From: Lunularia cruciata
Taxonomy: Eukaryota; Streptophyta; Marchantiopsida; Lunulariales; Lunulariaceae
NCBI GenBank assembly: GCA_948567375.1
Contig: OX419758.1
Coordinates: forward strand, 16,993,001 to 17,057,000
DNA: 64,000 nucleotides
Reading direction: 5' to 3'
Below the pieces are notes generated by a model that saw only the letters and a program-made list of their open reading frames with translations, searched no databases and had not been told where the DNA came from. The translations under genes and the position numbers were made by a program. Each line of letters opens with the position of its first letter. Position 1 is the first letter of the stretch. This document shows, piece after piece, positions 21,091-32,760 of the stretch.

Positions 21091-21400
21091 CATGAAAACA
21101 TGACAAAGATATGAGCTACGAGTGCCACTCCCCCTCCTTCCAACCTGCACCCATTCTTCTCAATCTGCCATCAACATCTCGTTCTTGTTTCTCATTCTTG
21201 TACATCTCGTGATGTTCTTGCACAGAACCAGCATGAAATTGCACAGAACCAGCATGAAAACATGACAACGATATGGGTTCCGGGTGCCACTCCCCCTCAT
21301 TCCAACCTGCACCCATTCTTTGCAATCCACCGTCAATTTCCCATCCTTGTTTCTCATTCTTGTACATTTTGCAATGTTTGTGTGTTCCCCACTTTGATGG
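21091..21400. repeat. 162-bp tandem duplication
   Basis: Units begin CATGAAAACATGACAA at 21091 and 21253 and share CCAACCTGCACCCATTCTT and TGTTTCTCATTCTTGTACAT. Between them CACAGAACCAGCATGAAA is itself doubled. Minus-strand frames across it are repeat artefacts. Confidence 0.92.
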
Positions 21401-22983
21401 CAACCAGATTCACCCCAAACCAGACACTTTATTGACCCTAATATGTAATTAAGGCGTTATGGGTTGACAATTGGAAACTCCATATCCCTTATTTTCTACG
21501 AACCACCTCTTATGGAGTGTGCTAATAATAAGGAACTTGGCCAGAACTCCGTAGTGTGACCCTTTTTCCTCCGGCACCAAGTGCCAATCTAGTCAACGCT
21601 TTGTAACCTATATGAATCTATGAATTATAATCGATATGAAAATATACAGAACTTAGTAAAACTATTCTTGAAACCCCCCAATGTACCCCACTCGGTGGTA
21701 CAGAAACTCTACTTCTTTAATTAGCTAAGTGCCAAGTCATGCCTCGAAATAATTTCATGTATTTTTGGTAGTGAAAAGCTCCTTCTGGTTTTCTCTTCTA
21801 AATAGATGGAAGAAGGTGTTGTTGGAGCTATATGTTTCTAGCCCCAGGTGGTAGATATTGAAATTTTTACCTCGTTTCAGTTAATTATGAGGAAACTATC
21901 ATTTGCAGTCCTTCTTTCCAAACTGAAATGCACTCTACCAGGGGAAGTCAAGACATATTTCTGACACTCCGACATAAGTCATGTGCGAAACATGAGGAAT
22001 TCATGATGCCTCTTAGATGGATGGAACCCATCCCCCCTCAGTGAGTTGGCTTTCAACCATCATGATTGAAGCATCTTCATCCAAAAACATTGTCGCCACT
22101 TAGTGATAGAAATGACGAAGTCTTCGTCTCCTGGACTACTGTAGAGGGTCGGTACAGTTTTCGAAGACTTAATTCCTTCAAAATATACAAACCCTAGGAC
22201 GATCTGATGCCTTGTTTTTTAAACAAGGCATTAGAAGATCGATGACTTTTGCCGTGAACATATTATCGCTTGAACCATACGACCTTGCACGGACCATTTA
22301 AAGTTTGTGCTTTGACCGTGTGGCAACCGTTAGTAAGAAGTCCAATTCTTTCCGTAAACCAAGAAGGTTGCAATTCTGGTGGGTTATAATAATAGCGTGA
22401 AGATGGTGAATGATGAGCTCATGAGAATCTATGAGCTCACGATGGAAACATGTCCTTTATTGAAACGTTTAAAAATGTGGTCTAAAATAGGCCATATTAA
22501 AGAAAATTTAAGCACTAAATATATGTAAGTCAAAGTTATCTATTTTGGTTTTTAAAAAAGTAATTGGTTCAATATATTAGGGCAAATTTCTCACACAGAC
22601 TCCATTGGGGTTTAGCCCCATTATTTTCTTTATTTTTTCTCCCTTGTACGGCTTGATGGGTCTTCCCATCCTTCGATTTTACTACGCGGTCTCTTTCTAT
22701 ATTCGACACTATATAAGTTTCAAATTGCACTTTGTGTATTTCTTCTTTAAACACAAGATCAAAATATTCCCGATGATCCCCTTTCAACGTGATGAACTTG
22801 GTTACACATGAATACAAACAATAGTCCTCAAATAGTCCTTAATAGAATTGACACCAACAGCAATATAATGAATTGTGCATCAGTTTCTGCTTACTAGTTA
22901 GTTAAAACTTGTCGTTTAAAAAACGTTTTAAAACGCACGCGAACGTCCACTTCCGCGCAAATTTAAAAAGAACGTTTCGTAAG
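21401..22983. other. intergenic DNA, nothing recognised
   Basis: AT-rich with no frame above 82 codons and no domain. A short palindromic CTTGTTTTTTAAACAAG lies near 22212. Confidence 0.5.
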
Positions 22984-23610
22984 GTCCTTACTAATATATC
23001 AAAGGAGGAAAAGGCTACACTTGGAATAATGCATAAAAGGCTACTTATTAAAATAATATGAACATAAATAATAAAGTTTGCCCATCCTCGTGCGTTATAG
23101 TAGAAGAAGCAGAGTAGTTCATCGTATCCTCCATAAACTTTATAGTTCTAGGAGCTAGTAAGCGCAATCATAACGATCTAGAGCTGATGAAAATATCATA
23201 TGATCAAAATAATATTTTGCTAAAAGGGGTGGCCAATTTTAAGGTTCCATCCGGTCCTTACTAATATATCAAAAAACAAAAAGGCGACTGCTTAGGATAA
23301 GAAGGTATCCGATACCGTACAAGTATATTCATTGTAGTGTACTTGAGAAGGTAGTGTCTTTGTTTCAGGGTGCACGTGGGATTTAATGCCTAAAAAGGCT
23401 ACACTACTTATTGGAGTAATATGAACATACATAATAAAGTTTGCCCGTTCCTGGCCGTTGTAGAAGAAGAAGCAGGATATTTCATCGTATCGTTCATAAA
23501 CTTTACAGTTCTAGGATCTAGTAAGCGGAATGATAACGATCTAGATAGTATTAAATATCATGTGATCAAAATAATATTTTGCTAAAAGGAGTGGCCAATT
23601 TTAAAGAAAA
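22984..23610. repeat. large direct duplication, units of about 268 and 350 bp
   Basis: Both units start GGTCCTTACTAATATATCAAA (22984 and 23252) and end ATAATATTTTGCTAAAAG then GTGGCCAATTTTAA. The second carries about 80 extra bases near its start, including GTACCGTACAAGTATA-type sequence. Each has an AATAATAAAGTTTGCCC block. It could be two copies of an unnamed small element. Confidence 0.9.
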
Positions 23611-24969
23611 TCATGAAAGTGAATTCCAAAGTCAACTCCAAGCATGTGGTCGAAACTCTTTAGCAAGATCAATATTCTTACATAGTCTCAATAGTTGTCT
23701 CAATATGAGAGCAGGGAATGTTGGTAGAGGACAACGAGGGCGGCGGATAATCACTAATGAGGATATTTGCTTTGTTAAACTTTGGATTATCCTTTGAGTC
23801 CAATTAACGTGAATTTCTTGTTATGTTTCTCTTTTGCAGATTATTTTAAAACTTTGCCTCGATTTGATAGTACTGGGGTAAGTTTCAGTCTCTATACAGA
23901 CCCTGTATTGCAATGCCCCCATTCTTGTCCATTTTCTCAAACAGTTCGATATAAAGTATAATTTTCTTTAAAATTTTTATTTGTCTCGGGCGCGAGGTAG
24001 GGATTGATATATGACGATTTGTAAATATATATAACTATATTATAAAATTGAAATATATAATTTTAAATAATATATAATTTTTTTAATATAAATATAAAAA
24101 TCCAAATCTAAAAATAATAAAATTATTTATTTTATTTTACAATAAATATTTGGAAAAAATAATTTTGAGGTAAAATCTTAACGGTCCGAGATAACTGCAA
24201 TATATTAAACTGATTTAACACTGGTTCTGAAAATCAGACGGAATTTCACTACTCCTCGTTATCCAATCATGCACACATGAAAGACGACCGCCCTGTCTGC
24301 GCGGCAGCCTCCATGTCCCAGTGTGAAAAACTGTGGCGCTTCGCGAAGCAACACGTGTCCGCGGTTTCAATCATTCTGCGAATGGAACAAAACGCCGACC
24401 TATTCGCGGTTCAGCATGGTAAGAGAGCAAATTGGGAACAGGTAGACTTGGTTCTGGGCTGTAGATGGCTATTCCGCCAGTCGTAAGAAGTGGACTGTGG
24501 CCGTCGGGCATGCAAACACGAGAAGTGGATGGAGCTTTGATACGGGGTGTCGACTGGGGAGAACAAAGTGTAGTCAATCGTCGTAGGGACAGGAAAGAAC
24601 TGAACCCAGAGGTTCATGAGATGGCACGCAAACCAAATTCTGAGGTCTTGTCTTCGTGCCTACACTCTCACGGTGTGTGAGCACGAACAACGGCTTTTGT
24701 AGACCGACAAATGATAAAAACAAGAATTTCCAGTTTCAGGACTTCTGGGTCCAGAACAGTTGGCATGAGTGAGACTGCTAGTCTTAAGGAGTGCGTTGCA
24801 CTATATCTTGCACATAAATTGCAAGATTTATATCAGCATACACTGTCATTCGAGGAACTACGTCAGATGCTGCACATCGAGCAGTTGAGTCAGGGAGTTA
24901 AGATCAAGGTCTAGACGAGCAGACTCTTTGCTCGAGGACTTGGATATTTTAAGCATCAACTAGTCAATC
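23611..24969. other. intergenic DNA, nothing firm
   Basis: Base composition becomes more balanced after 24260 and small open frames appear (24277-24486, 24711-24914), but none has a recognisable domain, a strong start context or a neighbour that supports it. They could be exons or UTR of a gene I cannot resolve. Confidence 0.35.
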
Positions 24970-25551
24970 ATGGCTGCCGAGTACCCGTACCACGGCAGTT
25001 ACATGGCTGAATTGGCCTCAGAAAGATCGTTCCGTCATAGCCCCTGGACTTCAAGTCCTATCTTGAGTGCTGTGGTGTTTATATCTCTCGGTACCATTCT
25101 TGTGTTTTTTATGCAGGCTCAGTCTATAACTCGAAAATTGAGACCCTCTGCGTCTGGAGGACCTCCGCGCTTGCCTACCACTGTAGTTTGGGGCCTCTTC
25201 TCACTCCAGCACTATCAAGTACGCGCTCAGGGGGGAAACATACCGGCGGTTGTTCTTGACAAACGCCTTGTTCCCCTTTCTCACAGCAGCCAAAACTTTT
25301 CACCAATTTCGCTTTGTGCTCATGAACAATCAATCGGTCTCTCAAAGCAATTCTTCTGTTCAAATGAAACGAATCAGCAGGAGACGACTGCTTCAATGAT
25401 TCTCGGTCAAGTTGATGGACTCCGATGGTCTGAGCAGGTACTTTCCTTTCAGGACAAGAAGTTGAGCATAGTATATCCTCAATTGAGTTATATGGACGTG
25501 CTATCAGATGGTGCGACGATTCAGTTTCTCCATATAAATTTTTGGGGTTGA
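24970..25551 (+). CDS. hypothetical protein with one membrane segment, possibly part of a gene
   Basis: A 193-codon open frame begins with ATG in an acceptable context (tcaATGG). Residues about 29-50 (SPILSAVVFISLGTILVFFMQ) form a good membrane helix, followed by basic residues and a proline-rich GGPPRLPTT stretch. That start is faintly like the anchor and hinge of a plant cytochrome P450, but nothing downstream fits P450, so I do not call it one. The C-terminal half has no known motif. The region is free of recognisable transposon sequence and less AT-rich than its surroundings, the main reason to keep it. Confidence 0.25.
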   Translation: MAAEYPYHGSYMAELASERSFRHSPWTSSPILSAVVFISLGTILVFFMQAQSITRKLRPSASGGPPRLPTTVVWGLFSLQHYQVRAQGGNIPAVVLDKRLVPLSHSSQNFSPISLCAHEQSIGLSKQFFCSNETNQQETTASMILGQVDGLRWSEQVLSFQDKKLSIVYPQLSYMDVLSDGATIQFLHINFWG

Positions 25552-25776
25552 ATCACATTGACAATACATACTCTAAAATATTCGTTTTACATCTGACTTT
25601 ATACTCAAGAAGGCATGAGTTTTCTTTGAACAAAACTCTCTTTCTAATTATGATCCAGTTTAAAGAGAGTTGAGACAAGATGAGACAAGATTCCATCTAT
25701 CTTCGAGGTTGGAACAGGGACGTTGAATTGGGAGAAAAACCACACCTAATAAGAGTGGCGACATACTTTCTCGCCT

Positions 25777-26070
25777 GTGCAGATTGCAAGGAAAAATGAG
25801 GCCCTGACTGCAAAGGGATCCATAAGAAGTCAATTAGCTCAACAAGCCACAGTTGCAAATACCTATTGTGGACATGGACCTGCTGTCCTTTCAGGGGAAT
25901 ATTGTCCCACTGGATACCTTGCACGCAACCGCGTAGGAGACAACATTTACAGCAGTGGTTGCTCGTCTCATATTCAACTTCCTGGAGGTTTTTCACTGGA
26001 AGAGCAGCACACCTTCCAGATTAAAAATGTCTTCCAGGAAAGCACTTTCCACACTGAGAATACCTGCTAA
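25777..26070 (+). CDS. short hypothetical frame, weak
   Basis: A 97-codon open frame with cysteines and a SGEYCPTGYLARN stretch in the same balanced-composition island as 24970-25551. I see no known domain. It could be a further exon of the same locus or chance. Kept only as a pointer. Confidence 0.15.
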   Translation: MQIARKNEALTAKGSIRSQLAQQATVANTYCGHGPAVLSGEYCPTGYLARNRVGDNIYSSGCSSHIQLPGGFSLEEQHTFQIKNVFQESTFHTENTC

Positions 26071-26197
26071 GGTACGAAAAGAAATTTCATTGACAGTGGG
26101 ATTTGGAAGCAGTGCTTTTACAATTGTGCTGATTTTCTTCCCATCTCGTGTATGTAAAATCTGGATTGCTCGAATTTACTCGTATACCCGTGAGTGA

Positions 26198-28349
26198 GCA
26201 TGGAAGACTTGTTTTCTCTAGCCTGTCTTCAAGCTACAAACCCAGGCAAAATAATCATGGTTATAGATGGCAGGTTAGATTTCCGTAGGTTCATCTGGAA
26301 TTCTGATCCTCCGATTCTTCAAGTCAGAAATACTCCTTCAAACTTACTCAGCTGATTCTGCAATTGACACTCTACCTGCAGGGTATCGCCGGATACACGG
26401 AAGAATATAAGGCGCCGACTTGAAAGCAGAACTCTTGTTAGTTAAATATGGAGAACGGGAATCGTTGAGACATTGCACGTTGATGGCTCGCCGAAATTCG
26501 AAGTATGGGCCGCGTCATTTCTATCTCATGACGAGGTGTGATTGATGACCGGTTTTGAGGGCGTCCGGGTAAAAGTATTTAATCCTAACATTATGCGCTA
26601 GAAGAATTCGATCGCCCAGTAGAGCAAACAGATAAGATATAATGAACTATCAAATAGTAGACCTCTGGGAATCAGGGACAAGAGCACTTGTGACTGCTCT
26701 TTGAGTTAGAAATGCACAGATTTAGGCATTAATTACTCTGCTAAAGTCAGTCAGGGCACTGGAGTTTCTCGTTGAACTGATGAATTGATTCTGTGACTCA
26801 AAGTAAAGAAACTGAGTTGACTGTCAAGTGTACAAAGAAATTGGACGAGCTCGAATGATTCGATGTGTACCGGTTTCTGTAATGTATAAAATTTGAGCCG
26901 TTTTACAGGAACTCCAGATAATAGCAGTACGCGTACACTGACATTATTATACACCTCCCGTACCCTTAGAGTCGATTATGTTTATCACAAGAGACTTCAA
27001 GGCTTCAACATCAGAATCAGGGTTCAAGCATAGATCTTGAAATCAATGTCATTCGAGGTCCTTCTACGTTGCTTATCTCAAATATGTCGTCAACAAATTA
27101 GACTGACTCGAGTTTGAGCTTTTGTTTCTACTGTGCTTGATGAGAGTTAGATCAATCTCTCAGTCCCCTACTGCAACACAGCATACCAGTCCCGTGTTCA
27201 AAGTTATGTACTGACATAGTGCTTGAACTTAATGTTCCAGATATAAGCTTATCTTTAGCAGTAACTCATTAAGACGTTTTACTGCATTTTTTCTGCAGGT
27301 CGAACAGCAAGAAATCATGCTGATGTTAAAATATGAGAGAACAGGACGTGAAAGAAAGTTTGAACGAGGCTCTCCTCTTAACTAGAGTACATCATGAAAT
27401 GCATTATCGAGAGTGTGAAACAAACTGACGTCAAAATCTATCTAGTCTCACAAACTGGATTGTATACCTTGAATTGAACATTTGAGTTCACGTATCAGAT
27501 ATTAAGTTTTTATAAAAAATAAAAATAAATTTTGGTTATATAGAAAATTTATATTCCACTATACATTTGAAATTAAATAAATATATAAATATATAAATAA
27601 TGGAAATATAAAATAATAAATATTATTTTATATTTTATACAAATCATAATGCATTGCATATTTGAACTCAATATTATCGCAATAGAGCAACAAAGTAAAT
27701 CCACGTATTCTAAATTTTTACTAATACAAAAACCACAGTCTCGTAACCGCACTCGAGGAGAACAAGGATTGACAAGATAATGTTCATATTGCCAACTTGT
27801 TACCACAAGTATATTAACAAAGAAAATTTGTAATTAACAGTTTGACTATTTTGCAAGTATGATATTTGCAGCTTTCTCAAGAAGAAGTTAATCAAAGAAA
27901 AGAGAACCTTAGACATACAACCAATGGATCCGAGAGATAAGAACATCTTCATGTTTAGATGTTATAGTAGCAAAGATAAACCTTATGTGTTTCTCTTCAA
28001 TTGATGAATATTGAATAGAACTACACATAATTTAAAACCTAGATGAGGATCTTGAAAAGATAAATAATCTCAAACCTACAATGAAGATTCAAGGTGATGG
28101 TGTGACAAAGAAGTGAAGATGGAATAAATGATGAAGAAAGAGAAGGAACAAATTTACTTCATTTTACTTCATGTATTTACTTTAATGTTCCTAAAGCCAA
28201 ATCAGAAATCAAAATAATATCATGATTACTTTGGAGTTTCTCTTAATGGAAAAAGAAGCATTTTAGAAGCAAATTATTTCTAAGATTGGAGAATGAAATC
28301 TACTAAAAGATAAAATTCCATGCACAATCACATTTTTATTTGGTTTTGA
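26198..28349. other. intergenic DNA, nothing recognised
   Basis: No frame over 80 codons, no repeat ends and no domain. AT-rich from 27480 to 27840. The DNA from 27840 to 28349 directly abuts the truncated start of the second methyltransferase element and may include unrecognised remains of its gag. Confidence 0.45.
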
Positions 28350-29230
28350 TTGATTGGTTGTTGATGGTGGAATTGACTTGGTTGAGGAGTATGGGATCTG
28401 TTCAGCTACTAATGGCTTGTGGTAAGCATTAACTATTAGGTTGGAGGAGTTACCAAGTAGACTTACATTTGAGCGAGCTCGGTCCACACCTAGGGTTGTG
28501 ATATTGGAAAACTAGAGTGGGATTTTCCTTTTGGAGAGACCTTTAGGGAAGGTCTATACACCACAAAAGGTCTTATTAGACTTTGGTGCACAAACCTTTA
28601 TGTTAGATAAGGCTATAGTTGTTGATCTTGTGCTACAAAAATCCAATGTGGAGAGGTTTCCATTTTGGATCCAAACATTTTTGGGGTTGGTTTTACACAA
28701 TATATCATATGCGGGGAGCTCCTTGTTCAGTTTCAACTTGGTCATCCAACTAAAAGCTCTATGATGGGAGCTCAATCCATTGCAACAATAACAAAGTCAT
28801 ATGATGTGCTAGTTGGTGAAATAGTGTTATATCTCATGAGTTTTCAATATTGATTTTTGGGAGGAGATAGCTTCCTATAGGTCGGGTTGGTAGTCAAGTG
28901 AGGGATATGTATTTTGCCTACCGGTGCACTTTAATAGTGGTAGTCTTGGCTCATTGTAGTCAAGGACCATGGCATCAATTTCAACATTCAATGATTTTGT
29001 TACTTTGCTTGGTGACTTATTGAAGGGGAATGACCATGTGGTAGATATGCTAGTACCAAAGGAGATCACTCAGATTTGGAGTATGAATGGGGTTGTTTCA
29101 TCCACCTTGGATATTCCATTGTGGAGTGCTGAGGAGGCATTGCAAGAACATAAGGATCAATTGGTGCAATAAGCTTGGAGTGGAGTCTTTGTAACAAAGA
29201 AACCAATCTGAGGATGAGCATCTAGAGTCT
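28350..29230 (+). pseudogene. gag-protease linker and protease remnant
   Basis: LVEEYGI and RLEELPSR near 28380-28460 match the linker of the first copy. GKVYTPQKVLLDFGAQ at about 28545-28595 keeps the Gln that is a stop there. The protease active site reads LLDFGAQ in place of LLDSGAQ, so the active-site Ser is lost. SYDVLVGEIVLY follows. Confidence 0.87.
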
Positions 29231-30010
29231 ATTGCCTTGTCACCTTTGGATACCACAGTTGTTGCTCGAGAATATCCAATAGGGGGAGTATACCTATTGG
29301 ATTTTTTTGGTGGAATAAGCAATGGACTAGCTACCGTACAACAGGCAGGTACTTTGAGCATGTACTAGTGGGTTCAAAGGTACTTCTATGTGGAGAGAGA
29401 TGAGACTATTAGGCAAGTCTCTCTATATCATATAACACACTTAGCCTATCAATATCTAGAGTTCTAACCAATGTTAGCAATCAAGGGTTATCAAAAGACC
29501 TTACTAGTAGATATTTCTTTGTTGGGGTTGTAGGATCTGAAGAGCCATGGTCCCATTCATTTGGTGATCTTGAGATGGCCATGTTAGGGACATACTTGTG
29601 TTGGTCAAGATCCGATCTACAAGATCCTTGTTTTAGTGTGTTTTGGGAGATGTTATGTATAGTATAACATCTTTAGGTTCATTAGGCTGTTTCTCCCACC
29701 TACATTTGAATGTCCCTTTGATGGGTGATTCTTGCACATGAGTGATGGCAAGTACATATAAGGTCCATTCTTGAATGAGATCTACCATGTTGTTGGATGT
29801 AGCCAAATTTGGATCATGGCTCATCATCTTCATCTTTGGTGGATAAACCTCTTACATAGAGAGGTTTTACAATGTGCTTATGATGGGATTATGGCTTACT
29901 CACCTTATTCACAATGATATTATATGGATGCCAATCTTAGACAATGGTAGTGGTTGATAGATCACCTATGGCAATTGTGAACCTTGTTGTGCAGCTTGGT
30001 GCAACTTTAT
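29231..30010 (+). pseudogene. methyltransferase remnant, motifs I to VIII
   Basis: Motif I is YLLDFFGGISNGLA (about 29290-29330). FYVERDETIRQVSL follows with no stop at the place where the first copy has two. Motif IV keeps Pro-Cys at 29579-29584, but the next codon is TAG (29585-29587) where the first copy has CAG. Motif VI is damaged by a small deletion. Motif VIII is readable as HHLHLWWIN near 29820-29845. The domain is interrupted at 30010 before motif IX by the 2.17-kb insertion and resumes at 32184. Confidence 0.87.
30006..30010. repeat. probable target duplication, left (TTTAT)
   Basis: TTTAT before the insertion and TTTAC after it (32184-32188) match at four of five bases. Removing the insertion with one copy restores alignment to the first family member. 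Confidence 0.6.
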
Positions 30011-32183
30011 TGTAACAAACCACTTTGTTGTAAAATTGAAAAAATACAAGGCAAATATAGGTAATTCCCAAAGGGATATTGTTGAAATTGGTGTTTAGCA
30101 AGATTAAATTCACAAATTTAGTCTAAATTGGCACATCTTTGACTTCTTATGTCAAGACCACACCCAAAAGAAGGTGAATTGCCACTTTGGTAATTAAAAA
30201 AACATAGCAACATAAATTCATAATTCCAGGCTCAGTTTCTAGCTTAGTGTCCTTGGAATCTGAGTTGATTCAACTTTGGAAACTATCTACTTAAAATGTC
30301 AAGAGTCAAGGTTTTACTTCTAAGAATCAAATCTTGGAAGATTAGGTTTTAGGTTTCTTAAGGGTAACCTCAATTGCTTTCTTACTCTAATTTTGGATCC
30401 ACTATCAAGATACAATTCCCATTGCCCAAAGATACTACTTTCTTGAGACTTTTGGTTCCACACTATTTCCTTGAAAGTTATTTTTGCAACTGTAACTTTA
30501 CAAAGTTCAGGCCAAGGTCTCTACTTGGGAAGTTTCTCCTTCCTTGTTGAAGCTTCCACGCTCAACAATGAAGTTTTAGTTTGATTCTTAACACTTTTTA
30601 CTTCACAATTTCTATCAACCCAATACTGCAGATTTCTCTATCAAGGCATTGTCTTTCATTATCACACACACAAAAACATCATGACAGAATGTTGAAACCA
30701 TAAATTCAAATGCAAGATGATAATAAGGTAGACAAAAAATAATAGAGAGCAACTAATTCTTTTGCTTCTTCACTTTGTGCAAAATTAAACAACCAACAAG
30801 TAGAATTTTCTCCTTTTATAGTTTGAGTTCCAATCCAACACTTCACTCTTAGACATCTTGATCCATAAGATCTTGTGCTATTAATAATCACCACAATCTA
30901 CAACACCTCCTACTTCCTTGCTAACTGCCTAACTCAATCTTTACTTATCCTAAAAGTTCTTGGATATTCCAAAATTGTTATAATTAATCCTAACTTCTTT
31001 CTACCTTCTTAATAGTAAGCTTAAGATAATCCTTTGAACTCTTTTCCTTTTGGTCAAACCTAGCTATGACCTTAACTGTTGCTTCTTCTCATCTATGTCT
31101 ATTACTTAAACCTATTTTCTTCCTAAGTTTCAAAAGCTGTTTAAGCTCATCATCGGTTAAAGCATAATATATAAGTGTATTAATGAGCTCTTGCAATCTC
31201 TTACATAATTTTTTCACTCACCCCAAAAAGCTCCATCACCTTTATTGTCAATGCTCAATTTTTTTGTGATGATCTGCTTCTTGTTGTTTGCAGATGTGGC
31301 TTCTTTAAACTTAGTGATTTGGAAAGTTGATTTTGCCAATATTTTGTTGAATTCTTCCAACTCCCAATCCTTGGCCTCCATTGCAGATTTTAGATACTCT
31401 TTTGCTTCACGGCATTGCTCTTTAGTTCTTGGATCTTCCCTTAAACTGCAATCAACTCTGCTTGCGTAGGTTGACTAGCCAAAGCACTCATATCCTTCTC
31501 TTCTTGAAGTCATCAAAACCAACTCCTCTCTAAGCGGTCAGATTTTACTCTTTGTCTTGTTTAATTGTAGCAATAATTTCCTTCCATTCTCTCTAGTTTC
31601 TTGCACTTCAACTTCTAATTTCTTGATCCTCTTGTCCCTCTCTTGGATTTCCTTCTTTGGAGAATCATTGACCTTCTCCAAATCAGCCATGGATGTACTC
31701 TCTTCCAATTATTTAATCAAGATACTTAGGTAATTCCACAAGTAATTACCCTTGGAGATAGTCTTGATGCAACTTTTCTAGAAATTCAAGCAACAAATAA
31801 GTTCTCTACATGCTTTATCAAGATGCATTGCCCCATCATTTTTTGTTTTTTTGTCTTCCTCACTCTTGGGTGACACAAATTTCTTTGATACCAATCCTTC
31901 TTAATCTCCCAACCCGATTGTCTTCACTTTGGTATTCAATAGCTCAAGACTTACGGAAGGCAACTCTACAAATACTTCATTGCATTTCCTTGTTATTACT
32001 AAGAGTAGCTTGAATTCCTTGAACCACCATCTCTAATTTCCTATAAAAGCTCTTTTACTAGAATAGCCATAAGGGCTCTTTTACTCTATTTTCCTAATTC
32101 ATTCTCCTTTTCCTCCTTTTTGGCAAACATTTGAGGTAATTTTTTCTAGAAGAGTTCAATTTGGCTCAAAAGTGGGTATCACA
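30011..32183 (-). mobile_element. 2.17-kb insertion inside the methyltransferase, unknown family
   Basis: It starts TGTAACAAACCACTTTG and ends AAAAGTGGGTATCACA, so TG...CA with an imperfect inverted end (CCACTTT / AAAGTGG). It splits the methyltransferase exactly between two aligned stretches, with TTTAT/TTTAC flanks. The strand given is that of its one plausible reading frame, a coiled coil. No reverse transcriptase or transposase is seen. Candidates are a non-autonomous LTR element, a large solo LTR, or a DNA transposon with short ends. Confidence 0.7.
31214..31690 (-). pseudogene. coiled-coil frame inside the insertion
   Basis: A single frame of 159 codons from ATG (31690) to TGA (31214), interrupted by only two stops (codons 51 and 72). 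It reads as charged helices throughout: KKEIQERDKRIKKLEVEVQE near the start and EQCREAKEYLKSAMEAKDWE in the middle. Survival of one frame over 480 bp among AT-rich DNA argues it was once coding. No enzymatic motif. It resembles in type, though not demonstrably in sequence, the coiled-coil frame around 10200. Confidence 0.5.
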
Positions 32184-32760
32184 TTTACCCACACTCACGA
32201 GTTTCCCAAGCTCACATGATTTTTGAGAGGGAGGTCTTGGACTATTAAGGACTCATAATTAAAGTAGTTGGTGGAGGCCAATGTCAATGGGAGAGAGCAT
32301 GCAATGGGTTTCCATACTTGCATTATCACTATTTCAAAAATGTTAGAGGGATCCAAGCATTAGGTGTTAGGTCAAGCTATAGACCTAAAATATTTGACTT
32401 GGATTGGTTGAGTATCATAGGATGCGCTTGATAGGCATCACCACTTAGACACTCATGAGTTTTTTGTCTATCAAGATGATTCAAGTACATTTGTGGGTGA
32501 TGGACCAAGTGGGCAAGATATTCCTCGGACACAAAAAGTGTGTATTAGTGAGAGTGGTCTACTTGGAAGTATATCTAGGTGCATGTGGTCTACATGGGTT
32601 ACAGTCTTGTTCTACTTGGGATGCAACAAGAGAATCTGTAGAGCTTGCAACCATAGTAAAGGGAAATTTTTGCTCTAAGATTGGGGAATCTAATGGTTGG
32701 AGGCATGACATTAATGCTCCTAAGGAGCCCAATGTAATAGCAAATCAATGTATCTTTGAC
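32184..32760 (+). pseudogene. methyltransferase motifs IX-X remnant and linker
   Basis: The sequence resumes at the base expected from the first copy. WERACNGF (for RERAMGF), then VLGQAIDLKYLTWI (motif X) near 32365-32405, then GDGPSGQD and a WDATRESVELAT linker block. Indels shift the frame several times. Confidence 0.82.

Noticed and set aside
24970-25551. Possible cytochrome P450 N terminus
   Set aside because: A membrane helix and a GPPRLP-like hinge are suggestive, but no heme-binding or helix I, K motifs follow in any frame.
30011-32183. Intron of the methyltransferase
   Set aside because: Borders lack GT...AG, show a near-perfect target duplication, and the insertion is absent from the other copy.
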